32,646 bases of DNA from Fibrobacteria bacterium (GCA_020633825.1 JACKCV010000011.1:1-32646); one strand, 5' to 3'; counted from the stretch's first letter, positions 22,026-30,203 are shown. Notes: generated from the sequence alone by a model not told the origin. Numbers and translations are program-made.

Positions 22026-22790
22026 TCAGTTCAACTCGATCTTCCTTTGTCGGAAGGCGAGGCGATGGATCTCCCGCTGCACCGGGACGCTCAAGGTCAG
22101 TCGAACTCCATCCTGGTGGGAGACGATCAGGACGCTCTTTTCGACGCTCTGACCAGGGGGGATTTCCGTGCGGCTCCAGACCCGGTCTTGGAGGTAGCGC
22201 AGCTCCTCGGAGAGTTGCTGGTCCGTCGAGCGCCGCTGCGCTTCGAAGTCCTGCTCGTTGCGCCGTCGACGCTCCTCATCCTGCCAGCTGGCTTCCTCGT
22301 CCTGCGAGGATTGGCGATTGTTTCCCCCGCGTGAGGACGCCGCGATATCCGCCGCCAGGTTCAAGAGGCCGAGGATCAGGTCGCCCCCGTTCTTCGCATA
22401 GGGGTTCTGGAGATTCTTGTTCCTGGTTCGGTCCAGATTGATCTGCTGGATCAGGGACACTTGGTTCAGCACCTTTCCAGTGATGGTTCTGCGGTACCCC
22501 TGGCTGTCGGCCGTGGTCACTTGCACGGTGAAGGCCCCCGGCTCGACCAGCAGAAGGGAATCCGACGTGTTCCGGATCCGGACTCGGACTTCGATGGCTT
22601 CGCCGTGCTGGCCGAGGTAGGAGGCTCCGACATCGGCGACTCCCGGGGATTCCCGGTTCCGTTCGACTTGGCTGGACATCGGGTCCAGGACCGTGTAGTA
22701 CCGTGGCCCCAGGGCACATCCGGAATAGGTTCCCATGGCAACGACGGAGAACGCGATCAGACATCGCCAAGTCGAAATAGGCTTGGGCAT
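22026..22790 (-). CDS. Predicted lipoprotein of unknown function
   Basis: A 254-residue protein with a hydrophobic N-terminus ending in TYSGC, with Cys25 as probable lipid-attachment site. Residues about 60-115 resemble a beta-sandwich (EAIEVRVRIRNTSDSLLLVEPGAFTVQV). A middle region (about 150-205) is charged and glutamine/arginine-rich and may be a coiled coil. A second beta segment lies near the C-terminus (IPPGQSVEKSVLIVSH). The pairing of beta-strand phrases about added force or gain of function is reminiscent of proteins that bind other envelope components, but I do not recognise the family. ATG 22790 has AGGA at 9-nt spacing. A small inverted repeat (AACATC/GATGTT, 22819-22838) lies in the probable leader. 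Confidence 0.8.
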   Translation of the reverse strand: MPKPISTWRCLIAFSVVAMGTYSGCALGPRYYTVLDPMSSQVERNRESPGVADVGASYLGQHGEAIEVRVRIRNTSDSLLLVEPGAFTVQVTTADSQGYRRTITGKVLNQVSLIQQINLDRTRNKNLQNPYAKNGGDLILGLLNLAADIAASSRGGNNRQSSQDEEASWQDEERRRRNEQDFEAQRRSTDQQLSEELRYLQDRVWSRTEIPPGQSVEKSVLIVSHQDGVRLTLSVPVQREIHRLAFRQRKIELN

Positions 22791-23109
22791 CGCAGGGATC
22801 CTCGAGGAAACGGGGGAGAACATCAATGGGGTGATGTTGCAAATATCCCAAATCCACGGACCAAAACCCACTGGGTCGCCAGTTGCGGGAAGGGGCGATC
22901 GCGGAGCGGCACGGAAATGTCCATTCCCTCCAAATCGTGCGCTACCAGCCATCTCGAGAAGGAGGTGGGTTGGAATTCATGGGTGAATCCTCGGCTGGGT
23001 TGGGCGTCGGGAATCTCCTTCCGGGGCGGTGCCAATTCCGGGAAAATGGGATGCTATGCTTGTTGCCGGGAATCCTCGTCCCTCCCCTCTGCCCAGGAAC
23101 ATTCCTTCC
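22791..23109. other. Intergenic region between divergent lipoprotein and propeller genes
   Basis: There is no supported gene. It contains the AACATC/GATGTT inverted repeat (22819-22824 and 22833-22838) and, for the plus-strand gene, the octamer TATGCTTG at 23055-23062, about 48 nt before the start codon, a candidate -10 region. Confidence 0.45.
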
Positions 23110-25248
23110 ATGCTCCCATTCCTTTCCGGACTCCTGTTCTCCCTTGTCACCATTTTGGTTTCGGCGTGGGAGCAGCGATCCCCGGTGGATTACGCCGGCA
23201 GCAGGGTGCGCCAATTCCAGGGGCGACTCCTGACGTTCACCCCCGAGGACGATTCCTTCCATTTGGACCAGGCTTGGGAAAGCCGTGACTCCGGAAGGAC
23301 CTGGTTTTCTTCGGCCTTGAATCGCTCGGGAAAGTTCGCCTGGGACGCGGTGAAAGTCGGGGGCGAGGAAATCGTGTTCGAAATCCAGCGGGCGAATGGA
23401 ATACCAGGCGCCACTTTGATCCGGACAGATGCCAAGGGAAGGTCCGTCGTCCTGGAAGGAGTCCGGTACCGTGAATTTCAGGGGGATCCCCCACTTGTTT
23501 CCGCGTTCGGCGATATTCTCTTCGTCCGGGCAGATTCCGGTCTGATGCGTTCAGTGGATCTCGGGAAAACTTGGCAACTGCAGGAGCGTTGCCTGGCCGA
23601 ATGGCCGTATCGCCCGTCGAGTTGCGCGAGTCGGGACGGTGGATCCGGCTCCTGGAATCTCTGGATGGTGTCTGGAAAATTGATCACCATCCATGCCGCT
23701 CGGGTCTGGAGGTCTGCCGATTCCGGGAAGTCCTGGGATACCCTGCCGGGAATCCTCAACTGGTATGGAAACCAACGCGGTGCGATCCTGCCGAACGGTT
23801 CGTCCCTTGTCCTGCAAGACCGGGTTGGTGCGCCATTGGAATTGCGACTGGGAGAGCGCGGTTGGGATACCGTTCGGCTTGCCAACGGTTGGCCCGTGGA
23901 TAGCTCCGGCTTGCAATTGGGCTCCAGGGATCTGGCGAATTTCCATGATACGCTTTGGGCTTTGGCGCCTCGGTCCCTTCAGATCTGGGATCCCGTCCGC
24001 GCCCGTTGGCTCCCGGCTCCGGTGGCCCTCCCTCCGAATTCCTCCGCCAGGAGGCTCGATACCCTGTTCAGCCGGCTTTGGATCGAAAGCGGTTCGAGCC
24101 TTTCCGTGATCGAGCCCTCGGGTCTTCTGAGACGGTCCAATTGGCCGGGATCGGTCCTCCAAGGAGGTCGAATCAGTCTCGCTTGGGATCATGATCAATT
24201 GTGGTCCTGCTCCTGGAGCGAATGCAGTCGCTCCACCGATTCTGGAAGCACCTGGATCGATGCATCGGCAGGGATCGAAGGGGCGTTGGTCAGCTCCTTG
24301 GTCTCCACCTCGCGCGGATTGGTGGCGAGCACGGAAAAGGATGGGATCCTGATCTGGATCGGAGGTTCCTGGAAATCCATCGGATTGGAAGGATTGCCCG
24401 TCCAGAGCTCGGGTCGCTTCGAATGGTTTTCGGGGGTCGCGCATCGCGGGGATAGTCTTCTTTGCGGATCCTTCTATGATTTCTCCGGCTCGACCACCCG
24501 ACTCCAATCGGGCTCCGGACAGCATTGGATTTCGGTCGATTCTGGGCTCGGCGGCGGCCTTGCCTATGGCGATGGATATTGGTGGGGGCGGTCTCCCGAT
24601 GGCTCCCTCCGGAAGTCGGTCGACGGCGTCACCTGGTTCGACGCCCCGGCTCCGTTTCGGGGGCGTCTGAACCAAATTGGAAACCACGTGGTCCTGACGG
24701 GAGCGGACACCTACCAGGATTCCAATTTCGCCTGGCTGGAGGAGGGGCGATGGGTGGTCGATTCCACCGTAGGTCCGGTGGGATTCGGGTCGAGAGTCTC
24801 GATGTGGGGAGGTCGATACGCGGTACTCAACGGCCGGGGGGTGGTTCTCGCCGGTCCAGGCGGGGGGCGTCAAATCTTGCCGATCCCAAGCCAGACCTAC
24901 GATCCATGGCTCGGCGCCATCCTGGGCGTCGGGGAACGCCTCTTCGTGGCCAACAGCACAGGTCTTTGGACCCGGACCCTATCCGTTTCGGAAGGCGGCG
25001 TCGAACCAAGGGCCAGGTCCGGTTTCCGACTTGTCGGACGGGGGCTTCGGATTCCTCCCCAAAGGAGTCATCCGATCGAGGTCGAGTGGTTCCGCGTTTC
25101 CGGCCAGCGAATCGGAGGAACGGTGATCGGGCAAGGAGAGGGGCGGGATCTCATCCCCCTGCCGATCCCCGATGAGGGGCTGTGGTTTGTCCGCATCCGG
25201 TGCGGCTCGGAGGAGCGCGCATTTCCTGGGGTGGGGAAGTTGCGCTGA
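23110..25248 (+). CDS. Large secreted Asp-box beta-propeller protein
   Basis: A 712-residue protein with signal peptide MLPFLSGLLFSLVTILVSA. It contains several Asp-box motifs (S-x-D-x-G-x-x-W): SRDSGRTW, SVDLGKTW, SADSGKSW, STDSGSTW and a shorter SVDGVTW, spread over residues about 55-530. This indicates one or two BNR/YCF48/sortilin-like beta-propellers. Catalytic sialidase residues (such as the Arg triad) are not evident, so binding or structural use is more likely than hydrolysis. The last 85 residues make the clearest type IX-secretion-like tail of the window: IEVEWFRVSGQRIGG, then EGLWFVRIRCGS and a final GKLR. ATG 23110 is preferred to a GTG at 23029 because it starts the signal peptide and has AGGAA upstream. 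Confidence 0.85.
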   Translation: MLPFLSGLLFSLVTILVSAWEQRSPVDYAGSRVRQFQGRLLTFTPEDDSFHLDQAWESRDSGRTWFSSALNRSGKFAWDAVKVGGEEIVFEIQRANGIPGATLIRTDAKGRSVVLEGVRYREFQGDPPLVSAFGDILFVRADSGLMRSVDLGKTWQLQERCLAEWPYRPSSCASRDGGSGSWNLWMVSGKLITIHAARVWRSADSGKSWDTLPGILNWYGNQRGAILPNGSSLVLQDRVGAPLELRLGERGWDTVRLANGWPVDSSGLQLGSRDLANFHDTLWALAPRSLQIWDPVRARWLPAPVALPPNSSARRLDTLFSRLWIESGSSLSVIEPSGLLRRSNWPGSVLQGGRISLAWDHDQLWSCSWSECSRSTDSGSTWIDASAGIEGALVSSLVSTSRGLVASTEKDGILIWIGGSWKSIGLEGLPVQSSGRFEWFSGVAHRGDSLLCGSFYDFSGSTTRLQSGSGQHWISVDSGLGGGLAYGDGYWWGRSPDGSLRKSVDGVTWFDAPAPFRGRLNQIGNHVVLTGADTYQDSNFAWLEEGRWVVDSTVGPVGFGSRVSMWGGRYAVLNGRGVVLAGPGGGRQILPIPSQTYDPWLGAILGVGERLFVANSTGLWTRTLSVSEGGVEPRARSGFRLVGRGLRIPPQRSHPIEVEWFRVSGQRIGGTVIGQGEGRDLIPLPIPDEGLWFVRIRCGSEERAFPGVGKLR

Positions 25249-25752
25249 CTGGCTCGGGAGGTCGCCAGAGTCGTGCCCGCGGCGGTCCGAGAGGAATCCC
25301 GGCCATCTCCGGATTCGACTCTGGGACTTCGCCGGCAGGTGACGAGCGGCGGGGTCATTGAAACTGCCTTCATCGGAAAATGAAGTGGATCGCGAATCTG
25401 CGATTCGTTCAGGAAGACTTGTTCGCGTCGTTGAATACGTGTCGTAGAATTCCCGCCCTGCCATCGGATCCCTGCTGCTTCTGCGGCGGATCGATTTCAG
25501 CTTTTCCGGGGGGCACCCGGGGAGAACGACCTTGGAGTCGCACCAGGGGCAACCCAGGTTCTGAGATGCCCTCCAAAAGAAAAACTGGTCGAGGGAGTGG
25601 TCGGAGCTCCGGAATTGTATAACTTGATATACAATGGATCGAGAAAGCGCATCCATCATTTAGGCCATATATGCTTGGATAGAATCATGCGTGCGCTTTG
25701 TTGTTCTCTAAACTAGATAAACGCAATATAAAGTAAAGCGAAAGGTGGCCTC
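25249..25752. other. Intergenic control region ahead of the tandem barrel genes
   Basis: No gene is supported in these 504 bp. Composition falls sharply from GC-rich to AT-rich after 25600. It holds a CGAATC/GATTCG inverted repeat near 25393-25407, the perfect palindrome at 25614-25635, the octamer TATGCTTG at 25670-25677 followed by TAGAAT (25680-25685), and AATATAAAG just before the gene. It looks like a strongly regulated promoter region. Confidence 0.5.
25614..25635. promoter_or_regulatory. Perfect 8-bp palindrome (candidate operator)
   Basis: ATTGTATA and TATACAAT are exact reverse complements with a 6-bp centre, in the AT-rich stretch 118 bp upstream of the barrel gene at 25753. The TTGTAT half-site recurs in the element at the Rrf2 start (426-440). 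The binding protein is unknown. Confidence 0.55.
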
Positions 25753-26307
25753 ATGCATCGAAATACCTTCCCTCTCGTCGCGGCACTGCTGGCTGTGCCC
25801 CTTCCCTCGTCGGCCCTCGACTTCCTGGTCGAAACCGATCCTGCCACCTTCGCGCTGAAGGGTGCGGCGGTGCACGTGCGTGTGCGGTCTGCCGCTCACC
25901 CCGGCTGGACCGTGGGTGCGGGAACTTATGCGCTCGATTTTCCCTCGCCGATGGTCGATCTGGTCGAGGCCAACCGCGACGAGGATTGGGAGGTGCGCAT
26001 CCAGCCGGGGTTCGGTCTGTTCGTCGACCATTCGAACCGGCCCGATGGGCGGGGCATGCAGCTCGGACTCCAAGTTGGGATGCAGCGCTACGAAGCCTCG
26101 GCTCCTGGCCGAAAAACCGGCGACGGATATTGGAACTTGCTGGTGATGCCGCGCGCCGGTTGGGAATGGCACCCCTGGAACAACGGATTCTACGTGTTCC
26201 CGTGGGCGGGCCTGGGTTGGACCACCACCGTGGCGGGAGACGCGGGAGACTTCCACGTCGCCCCTCTCGTTCCCTTCGCCACCTTGCACGCGGGATGGGA
26301 ATTCTGA
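25753..26307 (+). CDS. Small outer-membrane beta-barrel-like protein (first paralog)
   Basis: A 184-residue protein with signal peptide (MHRNTFPLVAALLAVPLPSSA, cleavage after about 21). The rest is a run of short amphipathic strands with aromatic girdles (GWTVGAGTYALDF, GMQLGLQVGMQRYEA, NLLVMPRAGWEWHPW, FYVFPWAGLGWTT) and ends in Phe (HAGWEF), as many outer-membrane barrels do. About eight strands are plausible. I do not recognise a named family. AAAGG lies 7 nt before ATG 25753. It is followed without gap by a homologous gene, overlapping by one base (TGATG), so the pair is co-translated. The AT-rich upstream region suggests specific regulation. Confidence 0.8.
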   Translation: MHRNTFPLVAALLAVPLPSSALDFLVETDPATFALKGAAVHVRVRSAAHPGWTVGAGTYALDFPSPMVDLVEANRDEDWEVRIQPGFGLFVDHSNRPDGRGMQLGLQVGMQRYEASAPGRKTGDGYWNLLVMPRAGWEWHPWNNGFYVFPWAGLGWTTTVAGDAGDFHVAPLVPFATLHAGWEF

Positions 26308-27017
26308 TGGACCTGCCCCCTGTCCCCGCAGCCATCGGGGAGATTCATCCCTGCTCCGTGGATCGCCGATGGGAAGGAATCCTGGAAGTCGATCCCCTCG
26401 TTTTCGGACTCGGAGGCGCATCGATGCACGGGAGAGTGCGCCCGGGGAGGCGCTGGACTTTCGGGGGCGGCGGGGCGGTCGGGCTCGAGGTCCCTTCGGT
26501 GCTCCTCGAGGATGGCGAGGGCTGGACGACGAGTGTTCCCTGGGCTTTGGCCCTGTCGGCCGATCGTTCCTACGGAGCGGATGGCGATGGCTGGAGCACG
26601 GGTCTCCAACTCGGGATCCAACACCTGCGGTCGATCGCCATGGATGGCCGGACTGCGGAACGGAACGTCGGATTCGTCGTGCCGCGCCTGGGGTGGCGGT
26701 GGCGACCCTTCGGTGGAGGGTTCCATCTGTTCCCCTGGATCGGGGTCGGAATGACGAAATCCGTCCTTGGCGATCCAATCGGTCCCGCGCTCCCGGGATT
26801 CGTTCCTTCCGGAGCGATTCACGCGGGTTGGCGGGTCGGGATCCGACACGGCGCGATCCGGAATCGACCGGGTCGGATCCCTCGCCTGCTTCAGGAGGGC
26901 CCGATCCGGACTCGGAAAACCCACCTGGGAGGCTTCACCAGGGCAGGGCATCCTCCATGTGGAAGAAACCGCCATGGGGGCCGTCTTCCGGAAGGGTCGC
27001 CAAACGAACCGCGGTGA
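26307..27017 (+). CDS. Barrel-like paralog lacking a signal peptide
   Basis: A 236-residue protein that repeats the plan of its upstream neighbour: VPRLGWRWRPFGGGFHLFPWIGVGMTKSVLGD and VPSGAIHAGWRV correspond to PRAGWEWHPWNNGFYVFPWAGLGW and VPFATLHAGWEF of the first protein. It lacks a signal peptide (MDLPPVPAAIGEIHPCSV). After HAGWRVGIRHG the homology ends, and about 45 arginine/proline-rich residues follow that look like non-coding readthrough. They run antisense into the last 83 nt of the SDR gene. Either the 5' and 3' ends have decayed or the two genes act as one split product. A functional barrel would need another export route. Confidence 0.65.
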   Translation: MDLPPVPAAIGEIHPCSVDRRWEGILEVDPLVFGLGGASMHGRVRPGRRWTFGGGGAVGLEVPSVLLEDGEGWTTSVPWALALSADRSYGADGDGWSTGLQLGIQHLRSIAMDGRTAERNVGFVVPRLGWRWRPFGGGFHLFPWIGVGMTKSVLGDPIGPALPGFVPSGAIHAGWRVGIRHGAIRNRPGRIPRLLQEGPIRTRKTHLGGFTRAGHPPCGRNRHGGRLPEGSPNEPR

Positions 27018-27648
27018 TGGCGCCCTGGGTCACATCCAGAGGCGCCCCCTCTCCCCCCAGGTCGGTGCGGACCCAGCCGGGATGCGCGGCATTGACCTTG
27101 AGGGAAGTGCCGCGCGTCTTGTGCGCCAAGGCGACGGTGTACCCGTTGAGAGCCGCTTTGGATGTCGTGTAGGAAGGGACCACGAAGGAGCCGAACATCT
27201 CGGGGGATGCCTGGAGCGAGGTCAGCGATCCCAACACGCTGGACTGGTTCACGATGCGACCGGCCGGACTGGCCTGGAGAAGTGGGAGCAGGGCTTGGGT
27301 GACCGCCACCACGCCGAGGACGTTGGTGGCGATGGTGCGACGGAATGCGTCGAGATCGTCCTCCCCCCAGAAGGCGACCCCCGCGTTGTTGACCAGCACG
27401 TCGAGTCGGCCGAAAGTGCTTTCGAAATGGTTGCGAAGCCCGGCCACGTCGGTCGGATCGTCCACGTCGAGCTTCACCGAGTGGGCGTCGAGTCCTTGGG
27501 CACGCAAGGTTTCGGCGGCCTTCTCGCCTTTCGCGAGGTCCCTTGCCCCGAGCACCACCGTCAGGCCCTTGGCTCCGAGCTGTCGTGCGATCTCGAATCC
27601 GAGTCCCTTGTTGGCGCCGGTGATCAACGCTACGGTTTTCTCTGTCAT
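26935..27648 (-). CDS. Short-chain dehydrogenase/reductase (carbonyl reductase-like)
   Basis: A 237-residue classical SDR, complete. TGANKGLG (10-17) binds NAD(P). NNAG (87-90), the catalytic Ser near 137 (NQSSVLGS) and Tyr160-x3-Lys164 (YTTSK) are all present. NAHPGWVRTDLGG is typical of the carbonyl-reductase-like subgroup, in which the GANKGLG motif and the Arg34-Asp context favour NADPH. The substrate is unknown. ATG 27648 follows GAGGA. It diverges from the MDR gene at 27964 with 315 bp between them. The last 83 nt overlap the 3' end of the barrel paralog on the other strand. Confidence 0.94.
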   Translation of the reverse strand: MTEKTVALITGANKGLGFEIARQLGAKGLTVVLGARDLAKGEKAAETLRAQGLDAHSVKLDVDDPTDVAGLRNHFESTFGRLDVLVNNAGVAFWGEDDLDAFRRTIATNVLGVVAVTQALLPLLQASPAGRIVNQSSVLGSLTSLQASPEMFGSFVVPSYTTSKAALNGYTVALAHKTRGTSLKVNAAHPGWVRTDLGGEGAPLDVTQGAITAVRLATLPEDGPHGGFFHMEDALPW

Positions 27649-27963
27649 GTCGTCCTCGTGGATGGCGGGAGATTCAGTGCGTCCGGAACGGACGAACGGG
27701 GACAAGCTACCTGTCGGGAGCGCTTCGGCCCAGGTCGAGCGATCGAGGAGGTGTTTCGCACGTTGCAACATCGTGCCGGCTCGTCGAGAGGACCGCCATC
27801 CACGGCCCGTGGCAGCCTCGAATCGCTCCCGCGAGCGAGGCGGGATTCCCACCAAGGAGCCTCCTTGCGTTGTGTGCAGGATTGATTCCTGGCTGAATCG
27901 CCTCCTGGCGATCTTCGGGAAGGAACGCCGGCGATCGGGGAAGAATCGTAGGTTGGGGAAACC
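27649..27963. other. Intergenic region between divergent SDR and MDR genes
   Basis: I see no gene with recognisable similarity. TAGGTTGG at 27949-27956 lies just ahead of the MDR start and may be part of a -10 region. No strong inverted repeat is present. Confidence 0.4.
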
Positions 27964-29007
27964 ATGCCGGAGCCAACAGAGAGCCTGCCCACGCACATGC
28001 CCGCCGTTCTCCAGTCCGGCTATGGCGATGTGAATCGCTATGCCATCGGAGAGGTGCCGGTTCCGCGGCCCGGTCCCGGCCAGGTCCTGGTGCGCGTGCG
28101 GGCCACCAGCCTGCACGCCGACATCTGGCACACCCTGCACGGAACTCCCGCGATCCTGCGGCTGATGGGTGGCGGGTTCCGGCGTCCGAACCAGCCGATT
28201 CCCGGGACCGACCTCGCCGGGGAGGTGGAGCTCCTCGGGGATGGTGTGGACGGATTCCGTCCGGGGGACAGGGTGTTCGGCCAGACCCTCGGCTGGAACC
28301 TCTGGAGCAACGGCGGGACCTTCGCGCCCTGGGCGGTGGCCGATGTCGCACGCCTGGAACGCATCCCCGACGGGATCGGATTCCCCGAAGCCGCCGCGGT
28401 CGCGACTTCGGGGCAGATCGTGCTGCTGAACATGCCCCTCGACCAGATCGGTCCCGGGGCTCGGGTGCTGGTCCACGGGGCTGCGGGCTGCGTGGGCTCC
28501 CTCGCGCTCCAGATCGCGAAGGCGCATGGAGCGCACGTCACGGGCGTGGAGCTTCCCGGCAAATTGGAAATGGTGCGAAGCCTCGGGGCCGACGAGGTCC
28601 TCGACGGAACACGTTTCGATCCGGCGCTCCCGACCGGATCCGCTCCCTATCGCCTGGTCTTCGATATCCTCGGATTGCACCCTCTCCGGTCCTGGCGGCA
28701 CCTCCTCGAGCCGCGCGGATCCTATGTCCTGATCGGACACGACCAGTACGACGCTTCGTCCAGGAAGCTTCTGGGCAGCATCCCCAAGATGCTCGGCCTC
28801 GCCCTGCAGTCTCGGATGGGAACGCAGCGGGTGGTCCTCGGACCTCCCAAACTTGCCCAAAAGCCTCTTGTCCTCCTCGCCAGGCTGCTCGAGTCGGGAG
28901 CGATCACGCCCCGGATCGATTCGATTCTCCCCTTTGCCGAAGTGGGCATTGCCATGCGTCGGCTGGAGACCAACCAGGTCCTGGGGCGCATCCTCTTCGC
29001 CCCCTGA
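27964..29007 (+). CDS. Medium-chain NAD(P)-dependent oxidoreductase (quinone-reductase-like)
   Basis: A 347-residue zinc-independent MDR protein. The GroES-like half has PGPGQVLVRVRATSLHADIW and PGTDLAGEVELLGDGVDGFRPGDRVFG. The Rossmann half has VLVHGAAGCVGSLALQIAKAHGA (from about 168), where AAGxVG binds NADPH. The zinc-binding Cys and the His/Glu pairs of true alcohol dehydrogenases are absent, which fits quinone or enone reductases. Similar proteins are annotated as NAD(P)-dependent alcohol dehydrogenases in the bacterial detoxification group. The start ATG 27964 has TTGGGGAA upstream. It sits divergent from the SDR gene, and the two may respond together to reactive carbonyls, which is inferred from position only. 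Confidence 0.92.
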   Translation: MPEPTESLPTHMPAVLQSGYGDVNRYAIGEVPVPRPGPGQVLVRVRATSLHADIWHTLHGTPAILRLMGGGFRRPNQPIPGTDLAGEVELLGDGVDGFRPGDRVFGQTLGWNLWSNGGTFAPWAVADVARLERIPDGIGFPEAAAVATSGQIVLLNMPLDQIGPGARVLVHGAAGCVGSLALQIAKAHGAHVTGVELPGKLEMVRSLGADEVLDGTRFDPALPTGSAPYRLVFDILGLHPLRSWRHLLEPRGSYVLIGHDQYDASSRKLLGSIPKMLGLALQSRMGTQRVVLGPPKLAQKPLVLLARLLESGAITPRIDSILPFAEVGIAMRRLETNQVLGRILFAP

Positions 29008-29070
29008 TCGGTTCGCGGTGACGTTGCGGGAGGAGATGGGACGCTCGGTGCATTCGTGCGGGCGGGCAGG

Positions 29071-29763
29071 TCAGCCTTCTCCGAAGGGAATCCCCAAGAC
29101 GTATTGGATCACCTCGAATCGTCCCGATGGTGATGCATCGATCCGGCCTATCGTTCCAAGGAAGCGCTCCTCAGGCGAGAGCAACATTGCGTCGAGGTGG
29201 GTTGCCTGCATCCTGGTCATCAGGACCTCGCCCAGGATCCGACAGACCGATTCGAAGGAAGGATGGGCCGAGTAGGCATTGGCTTCGTCGTCGGGGGTGC
29301 CCACCGTGGCCACGAGATCCTTGATGCATTCGATGGCAAGGGGGGAAGGATTGCCGCTTCCGTAGGTCGGTGGAACCACGGGATGGAACTCGGTGAGCAG
29401 CTCGAGGGTCCTTTCTCGCCCGCCGTGACACCTGGACACCCGTACGCATCCCTGGACCACGAGCCAAGTTTGTCGAGCGATGTCGCCTTGAGCAAGGAGA
29501 ACTGTGCCCTTGCGGTGGCGGACGATTCTGGTGCATGTGCGGACGAAATCCCGCTGGCCTGCTTCGAGCGAGACGGATTCCGCAAGGAAATCCAGGATCC
29601 GTTCGATGGCCTCGGCGTCCGATATCCGGATGTTGTTCGGTTCTCCGGAACTCTGCACAGAGGTGTGTCGTGGCGGCACGATCCGCTCGGATTCCTGTAT
29701 TGCGATGAGGCCGCGCTTGCAGACTGAACCTGCTTTTTGCTCAGGTTCTGGACTGAGGGGCAT
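29071..29763 (-). CDS. Crp/Fnr-family regulator with truncated helix-turn-helix
   Basis: A 230-residue protein. The cNMP-binding-like beta-roll (about 60-150) shows RHRKGTVLLAQGDIARQTWLVVQGCVRVSR, then the linker helix (ESVCRILGEVLMTRMQATHL) and SPEERFLGTI, where family members continue with a winged helix. Here the protein ends at VIQYVLGIPFGEG, inside the first part of the HTH (normally YLGITPESLSRIR). A neighbouring reading frame just after this point reads SLRRRL, close to a recognition-helix ending, so a recent frameshift near 29090 is possible. The start is uncertain: ATG 29763 has no good Shine-Dalgarno, and the first 35 residues look unlike the family. An 18-bp palindrome lies 22 bp upstream. 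Confidence 0.75.
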   Translation of the reverse strand: MPLSPEPEQKAGSVCKRGLIAIQESERIVPPRHTSVQSSGEPNNIRISDAEAIERILDFLAESVSLEAGQRDFVRTCTRIVRHRKGTVLLAQGDIARQTWLVVQGCVRVSRCHGGRERTLELLTEFHPVVPPTYGSGNPSPLAIECIKDLVATVGTPDDEANAYSAHPSFESVCRILGEVLMTRMQATHLDAMLLSPEERFLGTIGRIDASPSGRFEVIQYVLGIPFGEG

Positions 29764-30203
29764 GGCCCACAACGTATTCGATCGCGGGCCACCGTGGTGG
29801 CCCACGAGGATTGTTGTTTTGGGATTCCGGCCGAGCCTCCCTGCGCGGTCACCTCGCCTCCACTCGGAATCATTCGGTTTCCGCCATGATTCGCCGGTCC
29901 GTCCACGGTCCTTGCCATGGACGGGAAGGTCTGGTCGCGATCGGGGGCCTGGCGAAGGCGCCGACATGCCCGGGGAGAGTTTGGAATCCTTCCTTCATGC
30001 CCTCCAATTCGCCGAACGAGAATGGCGACTCCAGGGAATGGTCCTCATCGGCCAGGGGCCCGCTGGGACACGAGGCGGTGCGGGAGGTCCTCTCCGGTAC
30101 CGTGGAGCAGATGCGAAATCTAGAGGTCGGGGAGCCTGCGTTCCGATCTCCGGCTGTTGAAATTTGACTCTCTTTTCGGGGACACGAACCCAATGGATTG
30201 CCT
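29764..30203. other. Intergenic region between Crp-like and SEC-C genes
   Basis: No intact gene is supported. It contains the palindrome at 29786-29803. Between about 29966 and 30170 there are two short coding-like runs in different plus-strand frames (ESFLHALQFAEREWRLQG and then GHEAVREVLSGTVEQMRN), which could be the remains of a frameshifted small gene. I cannot name it. Confidence 0.35.
29786..29803. promoter_or_regulatory. 18-bp perfect palindrome upstream of the Crp-like gene
   Basis: GGGCCACC (29786-29793) and GGTGGCCC (29796-29803) are exact complements around GT. The 2-bp centre suits a dimer-binding DNA site better than an RNA hairpin. Its place just upstream of the Crp-like ATG (29763) suggests autoregulation. 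Confidence 0.5.

Noticed and set aside
24979..25659. Minus-strand frame across 25249-25659 as a small gene
   Set aside because: More than a third overlaps the propeller gene antisense. The non-overlapping part has no recognisable domain, and the isolated Cys pairs are not a known motif.
29966..30170. Small plus-strand gene before the SEC-C gene
   Set aside because: Two coding-like pieces are in different frames with no clear start, ribosome-binding site or family. It is mentioned only as a possible remnant.
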